Shown here in pieces: positions 9,601 to 20,688 of a stretch of 35,000 nt of DNA (within the stretch, counting starts at the first letter, position 1; every line of letters begins with the position of its first letter). The stretch is from Neocallimastix lanati (nom. inval.) (Eukaryota; Neocallimastigomycota; Neocallimastigomycetes; Neocallimastigales; Neocallimastigaceae), in assembly GCA_016946835.1 (NCBI GenBank), contig JACVTC010000041.1:1-35000 (forward strand), read 5' to 3'. The notes beneath the pieces are model-generated. The model made no database searches. It was given only the letters and a program-made list of their open reading frames with translations, and was not told where the DNA came from. The position numbers and the translations under genes are program-made.

Positions 9601-12039
9601 ATGGACAACTATAACCAAGAAAATCCTACTTTTAAGGACGGTTTTGCTGGTGATCGTCGATTCTTTAAAGGATTTCTAGCTAAAATGGAACTTATTTTTA
9701 TGATTCAACCGGAAAGATTTGCAAACGATGAAGCTAAAGTAATCTATATCATTTCTCGTTTGTATGGAAACGCCATGAATTGGGCTGCTACCCTTATTGA
9801 AAACCAAGATCCTTGTCTCCTTAATTATAATCAATTCATTGCTAGATTAAAATCAGTATTTGGAAGCTACGACTCTACCTTTATTGCCAACCAGAAATTA
9901 AGAACAATCAAACAAAAACGAATTGGTGAAGTCAGAAATTATATTTTAGAATTTAATAAATACGCCGATGAATCTTCTTGGAATGAAGAAGCCAAGATGG
10001 ACGCCTTTCTTGCCGGTCTACATGACCATATTGCTACTAGAATTTTAGAAATGTTTCCTGGACCTCAAACCCTCTTTGCTATGCAAACAATTGCATCGAG
10101 AATCGATAATCGTATTTCTACTCACAGACAATTCTCCAATCTTCAAGGTCAAAATTCAAATAATAGTACTAATAATAAAAATAAAAAAGGCAAAAAATCA
10201 TTCTTTTTCCAAAAACAATTTAAATCCAAGCCTCATGGACCTCTATCTCAAGAAGAAAAAGAAAGAAGAAGAAGAGAAAATCTTTGTTTGTATTGTGGAT
10301 CCTCTGAACATTCTCTCGACAATTGTCCACTTAAAAATAAATACAAAAATAAACCTTCATCAAGTAGCACTTATGTTTCTAATCCCGAATCAAAACCTAT
10401 TTCTAGACCTAGAGTTTCTAACTCAAATCTTCCTATTTACGAATTTTCTTTAAGTATTGATAATACAAATTCTACTGCTAAAATTCTTCTCGATACCGGT
10501 TCTCAAATCAATTTAATGGATATCTACTATATTAAAGAAAATAATATCCCGTATTCAACTAAAACTAATTTCCCTAAGGTATCTGGCATCGGTGGAAAGC
10601 AAACTATTCTTGGAAAAACTCTTCCTATTTCCATCACTTATAATAACCATAAATGTAAGACTCAATTCTATGTGGTTGACCTTCCTTCTTATTGTGCTAT
10701 TTTAGGTTTCGAATGGATTTCTACTCACAATCCCGACATTGACTTCAAAAATAAAGTCTTAAGATTTAATTCCAATTATTGCATTGAAAATTGTTTAATC
10801 ATCCCTAACTCCTTTACTTCTTATGTTCCTTTAAATACTACTAAACAAAATGACAAAAATGAAAATGAAGAAATCAATAATAAAATAAGCAAATCATTAC
10901 CAAAAAAATTACTTCCATTTATAGACACTTTCAGTGAAATATACACTAATGAATCACCTCCTTATTGTCCTTTTGATAGCGAGATTAAACCCAAACAAAA
11001 TGAAAAACTTCATTATGACCCAATCTACCCCTTAACTGTAAAAGAACCTCTAGCTTCGAAGAAATATATTAAAGAAAATGAAAACAAAAAATTTATTAGA
11101 AAATCTAAATCTCCAGCTGCTGCTTCTGTTTTATTTGTTCCCAAGAAAGACATAAATGACCTCTTCCGTATTCATAAACCACCCTCCGATTTTTTTTCCG
11201 ATAAAGATTCTCAATTCACTTCAAAATTTTGGTCAGCTATTTGTAAATCTTTCAATATCACAACGAAACTTGCTTCTCCCTTCCATCACCAAACCAATGG
11301 TTTAACGGAGAGGGTGAACTCCGTTATTGAACAATACTTAAGATGTTATTCAAACTTTAAAGGTTCTGATTGGTATAATTTTTTATTCCTAGCAGAATTC
11401 AGTTATAATAATTCAATTCAAGAATCAATTAAGCACTCACCTTTTTATGCAAACTATGGATATAATCCAAGATATTCACCATCAATTCCAAACAGTACAG
11501 ATGTTCCTAGAGCTGATGAATTTACAAAAGATTTTTCAGAATTATTTAAAACACTTAGTGAAAATTTACAACAAGCAAGAAAAAAGCAAGAAGAATTTGC
11601 AAACAAACATCGTATTGAAGCTCCAAACTTTAAATCTGGTGATAAAGTGTGGATTAATAGTTCACTTATAATTCATAATGGAAATAAAAAACTTAAACCT
11701 AGAAAACTTGGTCCATATAAAATCATTAAGAAAATTTCTCCCGTTTCATATAAGTTAGACTTACCAAAAGAAATCAGAATCCATCCTGTAATACATGTTT
11801 CTGAACTTGAACCATTTTATGAAGATCACTATGGACGAAAGAAAGAACCACCACCACCGATAATTATTGACAATGAAGAAGAATACGAAGTTGAAAAAAT
11901 TCTTGATAAAAGAAAACATTATGGCAAAACTCAATATCTTATTAAATGGAAAGGTTATCCTTTATCTGAAGCATCTTGGGAACCCGAAGAAAATTTAAAT
12001 TGCCCCAAACTCTTAAAAGAATTTAACAAAAATAACTAA
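9601..12039 (+). CDS. E2 gag-pol fusion with RT/RNase H deleted, chromodomain kept
   Basis: An uninterrupted 812-codon ORF. In order: Gag capsid-like region (about 1-180), basic linker, CCHC knuckle C229-C232-H237-C242 ([14 protein letters not shown]), retropepsin with DTGS at 298-301, a remnant of the RT N-terminus ([14 protein letters not shown], ending about residue 517), then directly the second half of the integrase core: D534 in SDKDSQFTS and E570 in NGLTERVN, exactly D-35-E. After it come the integrase C-terminal domain and a chromodomain (about 762-808, [21 protein letters not shown]) that in this family binds histone marks to guide integration. Missing are the RT catalytic core, RNase H, the H2C2 finger and the first catalytic Asp. 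The junction is in frame at about 11149-11165. Such a protein cannot copy RNA or integrate by itself; Gag and chromodomain functions could persist. Confidence 0.92.
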   Translation: MDNYNQENPTFKDGFAGDRRFFKGFLAKMELIFMIQPERFANDEAKVIYIISRLYGNAMNWAATLIENQDPCLLNYNQFIARLKSVFGSYDSTFIANQKLRTIKQKRIGEVRNYILEFNKYADESSWNEEAKMDAFLAGLHDHIATRILEMFPGPQTLFAMQTIASRIDNRISTHRQFSNLQGQNSNNSTNNKNKKGKKSFFFQKQFKSKPHGPLSQEEKERRRRENLCLYCGSSEHSLDNCPLKNKYKNKPSSSSTYVSNPESKPISRPRVSNSNLPIYEFSLSIDNTNSTAKILLDTGSQINLMDIYYIKENNIPYSTKTNFPKVSGIGGKQTILGKTLPISITYNNHKCKTQFYVVDLPSYCAILGFEWISTHNPDIDFKNKVLRFNSNYCIENCLIIPNSFTSYVPLNTTKQNDKNENEEINNKISKSLPKKLLPFIDTFSEIYTNESPPYCPFDSEIKPKQNEKLHYDPIYPLTVKEPLASKKYIKENENKKFIRKSKSPAAASVLFVPKKDINDLFRIHKPPSDFFSDKDSQFTSKFWSAICKSFNITTKLASPFHHQTNGLTERVNSVIEQYLRCYSNFKGSDWYNFLFLAEFSYNNSIQESIKHSPFYANYGYNPRYSPSIPNSTDVPRADEFTKDFSELFKTLSENLQQARKKQEEFANKHRIEAPNFKSGDKVWINSSLIIHNGNKKLKPRKLGPYKIIKKISPVSYKLDLPKEIRIHPVIHVSELEPFYEDHYGRKKEPPPPIIIDNEEEYEVEKILDKRKHYGKTQYLIKWKGYPLSEASWEPEENLNCPKLLKEFNKNN

Positions 12040-12358
12040 AATTAAAACTTGAAAATGAATCTTTACTTTATTAATATCAAACTTATATTAATTTATTAAT
12101 ATCAATATTACTAAATATTATTTTATATTATTAAATATTATTAATATTCATGTATTCTTATTATATATTATATTCATGTAACTTTATTAATATCATGTAA
12201 TTTTATTCAAAAAAGTTCGTACTATAAAATGATTAATTATTATTTTTATTTTATTTTAGTTTAGTTTAGTTTAGTTTAATTTAGTTTAGTTTAGTTTAGT
12301 TTGCTTAATTTTAGTGTAAGTTATGCCTAACTGTTAGATTCGTCTGGTATCCGAATCC
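12040..12358 (+). other. E2 3' untranslated region with TTTAG repeats
   Basis: No gene. It holds AT-rich sequence and an imperfect (TTTAG)n array at about 12253-12303, about nine units, followed by a more GC-rich stretch leading into the polypurine tract. Confidence 0.7.
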
Positions 12359-12371
12359 TGGAGGCGGACCA
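12359..12371 (+). other. E2 polypurine tract
   Basis: TGGAGGCGGACCA lies immediately before the TGTAACG start of the 3' LTR. A purine-rich G tract at this point primes plus-strand synthesis in LTR retrotransposons. Confidence 0.65.
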
Positions 12372-13015
12372 TGTAACGAAATCTTCAGTTAGTAAAATTA
12401 GAACTTTGGTTCAATGGTTAGTTACATTGACCATGACCAATACTTCATGGGTTCGACTCACACCTCAACCCATTTTGCATAAATAATTATTTTATTAATT
12501 ATTTTATTAATTATTAATAATATCTTCTTGAATATTCTTTCTGTATAAAATTATAGAAAGTTAAAGATTCTTTCGGTTCGTAATTCAACCGAAATGAATT
12601 TAGAAATTCTTATTATATAAATTATTTTATTCTTTTTTGATAAGATTCATTTTCATCAATTAAAATCTATATTCTAGAAACTTTACATTATTAATTACTA
12701 CAAACATATTTCTAAATATTTCTTTAAAATTATTTTTACATGTTAAAACTGTTTTTCCGTTAAAAGTATAAATAGTGCGAACTTCACGAATGAAAATATT
12801 TTTCTTCGTGCTTTTAATAATAATAATTAACGTATAAGTAATTCGAAATATTACCTTGTTGATTAATATTAATAATTATTTTAAATTTTATAATTAATAA
12901 AAAATATTTCTAATAAAACGAATTATTTATACAGATAGTGTAAACCTATTGAGTTTTCTCCTTTCTGTGTTTCTATATCTCATCCCGCCTTTACAATAGA
13001 AGCACCTCCGTTACA
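12372..13015 (+). repeat. E2 3' LTR
   Basis: 644 bp, TGTAACGAAATC to CCGTTACA. It shares with the 5' LTR its ends, tRNA-like block, TATAAATAG (12767), the 20-mer at 12835-12854 and a U5 stem, but most other sequence is diverged. Its edge at 13015 cuts into E3 coding sequence. Confidence 0.85.
12404..12466 (+). promoter_or_regulatory. tRNA-like block in E2 3' LTR
   Basis: Hairpin TCAATG/CATTGA (12411-12416, 12425-12430) in the D-arm position, hairpin CCATGA/TCATGG (12431-12436, 12445-12450) in the anticodon-arm position, and B box GGTTCGACTC (12450-12459). Stem bases differ from the 5' LTR copy but pairing of the first stem is kept. Confidence 0.65.
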
Positions 13016-16000
13016 CCAACATAACAATTGGACAATTACTAGATTTGAATCCTAAATTAAGAACAGAATTGTCTAAATCTCTTAAGCTAACAACGATGAC
13101 TACAATTAATGAAGCCATTTATAACGAAGAAGATATATTATCAACTATTAAACAAGATAAAATAGTAAAAACTCATGGAAAAGTTGAAGGAGTTGATACA
13201 ATTATATACTTAGATTCATGTTCTAGCATTAACTTGATTACTAAAAGTTTTCTAATAAGAAATAACATAAATATAAGTCCTTTATCACAGATAAAAGAAA
13301 CTATTCTTCAAGCATTCAATAATGAAACCATAGTCTCCAAACTTTTCGAGATTGAAATAACCATAGGAGATATTACTCTTAAAGAAATTTTCAGACTCAT
13401 TGAAAAAGATGATATATTTAATGTATTAATTGGTGTTGATACTTTGAGACATATGAAATTGATTATCGATTTTACAGACAATAATTTATATCAAAAATTA
13501 GACGATATTAAAAAAATTGGAAGTATTGAAAATGTTTCTACCCTTCATTACGAGGAATTTAATAACGATTTTAATGATCTAAATTCCAACGATAATGTAA
13601 ATGAAATAAATTATTTGAAAGGAAATAATAGTAATGAATTATATTGTGATAATAAAAACAATGATTTAAACAAAAATAATGGTTTAAATAAAAATAAGAA
13701 TTCGAATAAAAATAAGAATTTGAATAAAAGTAATAATTTCAATAAAGAAAATGGTTTAAATAATGGCTTAAATAAAAATGAGAACTTCAATAAAAATATT
13801 AAACCGAATAACAATAAAAATTCTATTAATTTAAATGAAGATATTGACTTAGATAAAAATAAAAATTTAACTAATAATAATAATAATATTGACTCAAATG
13901 AAAATTTTGACTTTAATATAAATATAAACATAAATAGAAATGATGATTTTATTGATATAAATAAAAATAATGTAATAAATTCGAAAAATGAAAATTTCTT
14001 AAATAATAATTATATTGAAAATGATGATGCAGCTATAGAATATCTTTTATGTACCCAAGATCAATACGAGAAGATCTTTATTAATGATAATAAGAATAAA
14101 TCTAAGGAAGAATTAATAGAAGAAATCATTGAGGGAACAGATGAAGACAAAAGACAAGCCCTTAAACAATTATTAGAAAACAACGAAGAATTACTAGCTA
14201 TCAGCACTGATGATTTGGGAAAATCGAAACTATTAGTTCATGAAATTAAGTTAAATCCAAATCAAAAACCTATTAAGCAGAGGAAATATAGAATTGCCGA
14301 CAAAAAGAAAATGGAGATCTTAAGAGAAGAAATTCAAAAACTCCGAGATAATGGACTCATCGAGCCTTCTCAATCTTCTTGGTCTTTTCCAGTTGTTCTT
14401 GTACCTAAAAATAATGGTACATGGAGAATGTGCGTTGACTATCGGAAGCTCAATGATATCACAGAGAAGGATGCCTACCCATTACCATATATTGAAGAAA
14501 TATTATACTCAGTAGGTAATGATGTAAAATTTCTGTCTACGCTTGATCTATTTTCCGGATTCCACCAGATTCCAATGAAAAAGGAAGATAGGGATAAAAC
14601 ATGTTTTACTACCATTTATGGAAATTATAATTTTAAAGTAATGCCATTCGGATTATGTAATGCTCCCGCTACTTTCCAAAGGGAGATGAATAGAATATTT
14701 TTACCTTTAATAGGAAAATGTATGTTTGTCTACATGGACGATTTAGTAATCTTTTCATGCAGCTTGGAAGAACACTTAAAGAATCTCCAAGATATTTTCA
14801 ATATTATCAAAGAAAATGGTCTTAAAGTTAATCTCTCAAAATGTCACTTTTTGAAAAAAGAAGTTCAAGTCTTAGGTCATCTTCTAACTACTGAAGGCAT
14901 TAAAACAGTACAAAAGAAAGTTGATTCAATTAAAATTATGAAATCACCAACTAATTTAACTCAATTACGTTCTTTTTTGGGTGCCGTGGGGTATTACAGA
15001 AAGTTTGTTAAAAATTATTCAAGCATTGCTCAACCATTATATAAATTACAGAAGAAAAATACAAAATTTCAATGGACCCAGACAGAAGAAAATGCTTTCC
15101 ATGAACTAAAAGAAAAATTAGTAAAAGCTCCAATACTTAGTTTTCCAAATTTCGATAAACAATTTATAATAAGAACAGATGCATCATATGACGGGTTGGG
15201 TGGTGTATTAATCCAAAAAGATAATGAAGGAGTTGAACACTCTATATTTTATGTTAGTCGTACATTAAAGAAATATGAATTAAATTACAGCGTAACAGAT
15301 ATTGAAGGAACTGCTGCTTTCTATTGTACAAAAAAATTTAAATCATACCTTAATAATTTTAAAACAATTCTTTTTACCGATCATAAACCCCTAGTCGGGT
15401 TATTTAACAATAACAAAGAACCTAATAACGCTAGACAAATGAGATGGGTTGTTACCTTGAGTATGCTAAATGTCATTGTCAAATATGAACCTGGAAAGAA
15501 AAATGTGGTCGCCGATGCTCTTTCACGATTACCATTAAATAAAGAAGAAAATCAAAAAATTCTAATTACGAATTCCATTAATACAAATAATAATGAAATA
15601 AACTTAAGCAAATCAATTAAAGAATTCCTTAAAAGAAAAATTGTAACTATTGATGATGTAAAATATTACAAAGAAAACAATAAATTAAGGAAAGTTATTG
15701 ACGATAAAGAAGAAAAAATTGAACTATTATTATCTGCACATAACGTAGGACATGAAGGTTTTCATAAAACCTATAATAGATTGAAGAAGAATTACTATTG
15801 GGAAAATATGAGCAAAGATGTGGAAATTCTAGTTAAAACATGTCATCAATGCCAGTTGAATAGACCTCAACCAGCTAATATAGGAACTGAAAATCATGCT
15901 ACTACACCAGAATCCCCTTTTCGTCGAGTTGGCCTCGATATTATTGGTCCCCTCCCCGAAACCAAATCAAAAAACAAATATATTATAGTACTTGTTGATT

Positions 16001-16782
16001 ATTTCACTAAGTGGGTGGAAGCTGAACCACTCATAACTATTGAATCAAATGATGTAATAAAATTTTTAACAAGAGTATTTTCACGTCATGGTATTCCGGA
16101 AGTATTAATTACCGATAATGTACCTCAATTTACTTCAGACACAACGAAAGGATTCTTAGATTTATATGGTGTTTATGTACATTACACAAGCACCTATCAC
16201 CCTGAAAGTAATGGCCAAGTTGAAAACCGAAATCGCGCAATTGGAAAATATTTAAGGTTATTGGGAAACAATCAGAAGGATTGGGATGAAATTCTACCAA
16301 GTGCACTTTGAGCCCTTAGAACATGCAAAAGTGAAGTTACTAAATTCAGTAGTTTCGAACTTCTTTATGGTAGAACCGATCTTCAACCTTTCGAGTTATC
16401 GTTAGATATAAATGATAGACATATTCATGAAACAACAGAAGAATATTTAATTAGGAAATTTACTACTCATTGGAGATGGATTTTAGAAGCTACCAATAAT
16501 ATTAATAATGCTAATAAATTATGGGAAAATAGACGAAGACAAAAAGATTCAATGAAATCTACTTTTGAAAAAGGAGACTTAGTTTTAATCCGTAATTTTT
16601 CACGCAAAAAGCTCGATCCTTATTATATTGGACCAATGAAAATTGTCAAGATGGAATTTAATACAGCAATATTATGTGACCCACTTACTGGTGAAATTGC
16701 TGATAGAAATGTCCATAAGAAAAACCTAATTCATTATTATACATGGCACAATGAGACTTCAAGGGACGAAGTCCATAGTTAA
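13016..16782 (+). pseudogene. E3 pol: protease, RT, RNase H, integrase; 5'-truncated by E2, one nonsense codon
   Basis: Residues are counted from 13045, because the true start lies beyond the E2 insertion. Protease with D57-S-C-S instead of DSG/DTG; an Asn/Lys-rich low-complexity spacer (about 190-335) absent from E1 and E4; RT with YMDD at 563-566; RNase H; integrase H2C2 finger (HNVGHEG ... CHQC); catalytic triad D985 (VDYFTKW), D1024 and E1060, spaced D-35-E. At 16309-16311 a TGA replaces the Trp codon seen in E1 and E4 (ALWALRT). The same frame then stays open to TAA at 16780-16782 through the integrase C-terminal domain. Apart from this one stop and the E2 insertion it looks intact. Confidence 0.92.
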
Positions 16783-16794
16783 GCGGGGAGATTC
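16781..16794 (+). other. E3 polypurine tract
   Basis: AAGCGGGGAGATTC, overlapping the pol stop codon and directly preceding the LTR start TGATCCGG. Confidence 0.75.
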
Positions 16795-17499
16795 TGATCC
16801 GGAACTAGCTTATTTACCTCAAATAAGCATATATAATAATGATAAAAATAAAAAAATATAAAATGTTTATAATAATGAAATTATTTAAAATTAAAATAGT
16901 TATAATAAAAAAAAAAATTATTTATAATAAAATTATTTATAATAAAAATAATTATCTATAAATTGTTTTTAATAAAATAAATACAGAAATATTTAATTCT
17001 GTATAAAATTAAATCGATTGACAATACTAACTATTATTTTTATTATTTTCTATAAAATAGATTATTATTTTCTGTATTCTTTTTACAATAATAAACTTTA
17101 TGAGAATATAATATTAATAATTTACAAGAATATTAAATTATATATTAATTGATAAATTAAAACATTATTAGAATAGATAGTTAAAATTTTAAATATAAAT
17201 AAATCATTAATAATTATACAACTATATTTTAAAATAGATACTTTAGAATAGGTTAATTTTAAAATATATTAATATTAAAATAACATTCATAATAGAATAA
17301 TATAAATAAATATATATGTTATTGTTCAATTCAAGATTCATGTAAAAAACTATAAAAGGAAGAAATTTTCTTTCTTTTGAAAAAGGACGACAATAAAATA
17401 AAATAAAAATTTATAAAATACTTTTAAACTAATAAAAATTTATTTATAATATTTAATATTGTGTTTTTAAAATATTGTGTGTGATCTGTGCCCATATCA
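16795..17499 (+). repeat. E3 3' LTR
   Basis: Begins TGATCCGGAAC. A TATA box TATAAAAGG is at 17351. The first CA end in inverted register with TGAT is CCCATATCA at 17499. Downstream of that point the sequence becomes identical to the E4 LTR, so the boundary may be a recombination joint. Confidence 0.7.
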
Positions 17500-17662
17500 T
17501 ATATATTTATTTATAATTATATATTATTAATACTTTACAGTATAATTAATATTAACTCTTATTCTTGTTTTGTTTTTCTTTAGTAATTATAATAAAATAT
17601 TAATAAAAATTATTAATAACTCAAATACACTTATTAAACCAGCTACAACATAAAGAATATCA
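17500..17662 (+). repeat. E4 5' LTR unit A, truncated
   Basis: About 155 bp, with the 9-bp spacer CATTATAAC that follows, are identical to the end of the unit at 25399-25879. Its first 320 or so bases are missing at the junction with the E3 LTR. Confidence 0.7.
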
Positions 17663-17671
17663 CATTATAAC

Positions 17672-18177
17672 TGATATAAAACAAATATGTGTAGCAACAT
17701 ATTTGTATATTTGAATATTTGTATATTCAGATATTAAATTTATATCTTATTATTTATAATAATTTATATTGTTATATATTTTATATTATTATATATTTTA
17801 TATTATTATATTTTGTATATATTATTTATATTCCTTATATATATATTTCTTAAATATTAAATTATACTTCTTATTTTAAATTATTAAAGTTTATAATTAT
17901 TAAAGTATTTATAATTAATATAATAGTTTATATTATTTATATATTATTCATATTAAAATATTATTATTTATTTATATATATATTATATTTATATATATAT
18001 ATTTAATTATAATAATTATATATTATTAATACTTTACAGTATAATTAATATTAATTCTTATTCTTGTTTTTGTTTTTCTTTAGTAGAAATAATATTGTAA
18101 TTATAAAATAAATATTAATAAAAATTATTAATAACTCAAATACACTTATTAAACCAGCTACAACATAAAGAATATCA
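17672..18177 (+). repeat. E4 5' LTR unit B
   Basis: 506 bp, TGATATAAAAC to AGAATATCA, nearly identical to 25889-26395 (507 bp). The PBS follows ten bases later, so this is the functional end of the 5' LTR. Confidence 0.85.
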
Positions 18178-18187
18178 CATTAAAAAT

Positions 18188-18204
18188 TGGTGCGAAGTGT
18201 GAGG
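18188..18204 (+). other. E4 primer binding site
   Basis: TGGTGCGAAGTGTGAGG begins with TGG, ten bases after the LTR. Its complement ends in GCACCA, as expected for a tRNA 3' end with an acceptor strand starting GCGAAGT. The tRNA identity is not assigned. Confidence 0.75.
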
Positions 18205-18884
<680 letters not shown>

Positions 18885-20303
18885 ATGAAGATGAGCTCCA
18901 ACCGTGAAGGAAGAAAAATTCCACTACCAATTATAGGTGGAAATAATAAGAATGTAAAAGCTTGGTACATTCTTATGAAAAATTGGTTAAAGATGGAAAA
19001 GGTTACTGATGACGAAGAAAAATTTCAATTCATTTTGGCAGGAACTGTAGAAGAAGCCACTCAAATTGTGAGCGACAAATTCGTAGAAGCAAACAGAATT
19101 TTAAATTTAGAAGAGTGTAGAGATATCCTCCTGGAAAGGTATCATCTAAACGAAGATGAAAGATTTAGGGAATTAAAAACTTTACTAATTATGCCAAATG
19201 AAAGTGTTAGGGAATTTAACGATAGGTACTTGGATTACTACTGTCAGCTCTCTACAGATAATAAAGCAAAATTATCAGTCTACGATTACGAGAATTCTAT
19301 ACGTAGTCGAACTGATATTTATGAAAAGGTAGCCTATGAAGAAGCCAAGACTATTGAAGCTGCTTGTAAAATTGCGGAAAAAGTAGAAAGAATAAAATTT
19401 GGAAGTCGCTCAGTACAAAAGGGTAGAAAATTTAACAATAATAATATCCAAAATAATTATCCTTTTATTAGTAGATATAGATCCAACCAAAATTTTAATC
19501 AATTAAATAATAATTATAACTCATTCTTAAATACCAATTTACAAAATAAAAATAGGAATTTAAATAATGAATTACAGAGGAGTAATAATTTTAACAATAA
19601 TTATAACAACTATAATAATATTAATAATAATACATTAAATAGAATGAATAATACAAAGGTTCCAAGAAATATTAATAATACTCCTAACAATAATAATGGT
19701 TTAAATAGTGTTGATGATATTACTAGGGGTTTAGAGAACCTACATATAAAAGTATGTTATTGGTGCCATGAGCCTGGCCATATTATTAGGTATTGCCCAC
19801 AACTTAGATTCCGACAAAACAATAATCAAAATACAAAAAAACTAGATTACGGAAGAAGGCTAACTTCCAATAATCAAAATGCCAACTATAATGATAATGG
19901 TGAAAACAATATTGCTACTGTTTGTCTCAATAATGATTATAGTAATAACCATAACAATTATAATAATAACTACAATAATATTTATGATAATAATTATAAT
20001 GAAGATTATGATAATGATAATTTTAACCATTATGATAATAATGATTATAATAATGATTATAATAATGATTATGATAATATAAATAATAATGAACAATTCT
20101 ATTTTGAAAATGATAAAATTAATGATTATAATGGCGACAATGTTGTAGTATCTTCTTGCGACAATCATAACAATTTGGAAGAAATTATAGCTGCTGCAAA
20201 AAGAGAAAGAGATGAAAAATATAATAATATATTAATAAATGCTAATAAGAAGTTACGCAATATAACGAATAATTATGACAAAACTTCCATTAATAATTCA
20301 TAA
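18885..20303 (+). CDS. E4 gag (nucleocapsid polyprotein)
   Basis: 472 codons from ATG at 18885; a second in-frame ATG is two codons on. N-terminal capsid-like region (about 1-180) similar in layout to E1 gag, then an Asn-rich linker, CCHC knuckle C291-C294-H299-C304 (CYWCHEPGHIIRYC), then a long Asn/Tyr/Asp-rich tail. It ends at TAA 20301-20303, but the same frame remains open for a further 128 codons to 20688. The stop is therefore either a nonsense change or a shortened natural end. Gag would form the virus-like particle and bind the RNA. Confidence 0.85.
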   Translation: MKMSSNREGRKIPLPIIGGNNKNVKAWYILMKNWLKMEKVTDDEEKFQFILAGTVEEATQIVSDKFVEANRILNLEECRDILLERYHLNEDERFRELKTLLIMPNESVREFNDRYLDYYCQLSTDNKAKLSVYDYENSIRSRTDIYEKVAYEEAKTIEAACKIAEKVERIKFGSRSVQKGRKFNNNNIQNNYPFISRYRSNQNFNQLNNNYNSFLNTNLQNKNRNLNNELQRSNNFNNNYNNYNNINNNTLNRMNNTKVPRNINNTPNNNNGLNSVDDITRGLENLHIKVCYWCHEPGHIIRYCPQLRFRQNNNQNTKKLDYGRRLTSNNQNANYNDNGENNIATVCLNNDYSNNHNNYNNNYNNIYDNNYNEDYDNDNFNHYDNNDYNNDYNNDYDNINNNEQFYFENDKINDYNGDNVVVSSCDNHNNLEEIIAAAKRERDEKYNNILINANKKLRNITNNYDKTSINNS

Positions 20304-20688
20304 ACTATTCCTCAAAATAAAATATTTGATAATATAAATAATATTAGTAATCCTATCCAAAATAATAATTCCACTGATAATATTATAAATAACAAACGAA
20401 TTATTAAACCTACGAGAAGAATAAATAAAAAAGTCCTTAACAATAATATTAAAATTAATAATAATAATGAAAATAAAAATAAAAAAAATGAAGTTCATAA
20501 TAACGCACAGCAAAGAGAAAGAATTAAGAATAAAATTAATGATAATGATTCAAGTAATAAAATTAATAATATGAAGACAGTTAATAATGTTACTAATATG
20601 GACAAAATGAAGAATGAAAATTTAACGGAAAAAGAAAAGAAACAAAAACCTACCCATACAGATGATGAGAAAACGCGAGCAATATAAT
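20304..20688 (+). pseudogene. E4 gag tail beyond stop
   Basis: Open continuation of the gag frame after the TAA, rich in Asn, Lys and Ile, ending at TAA 20686-20688 and overlapping the pol ATG by 27 bases. E1 has an equivalent Lys/Asn-rich gag tail without a stop, so this region was probably translated in the ancestor. Confidence 0.6.

Larger units (their letters stand above)
8014..13015 (+). mobile_element. E2: chromodomain Ty3/gypsy element with internal deletion (main part)
   Basis: Continues from bases 1-17 across the E1 insertion. Order: rest of the 5' LTR (8014-8600), leader, one gag-pol ORF (9601-12039), 3' region, polypurine tract, 3' LTR (12372-13015). LTR ends are the inverted pair TGTAACG/CGTTACA. 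It interrupts the pol reading frame of E3, whose codons resume at 13016. The predicted right target duplication is CCAAC (13016-13020); its left copy lies outside the window. The element cannot be autonomous because RT and RNase H are missing. Confidence 0.88.
13016..17499 (+). mobile_element. E3: Ty3/gypsy element, distal part (interrupted by E2)
   Basis: Only the pol region from just before protease to the 3' LTR lies in the window; gag and the 5' LTR should lie upstream of base 1, before the E2 insertion. The reading frame is open from 13016 and its first residues (NITIGQLL) match E4 at about 20712-20738 and E1, showing that the E2 edge falls within coding sequence. The right end is taken as 17499 (CCCATATCA) but an end at 17662 is also possible. 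Confidence 0.85.

Noticed and set aside
19860-20168. Minus-strand and alternative-frame Ile-rich open frames inside E4 gag
   Set aside because: They are shadows of the Asn-rich gag tail on the other strand or frame.
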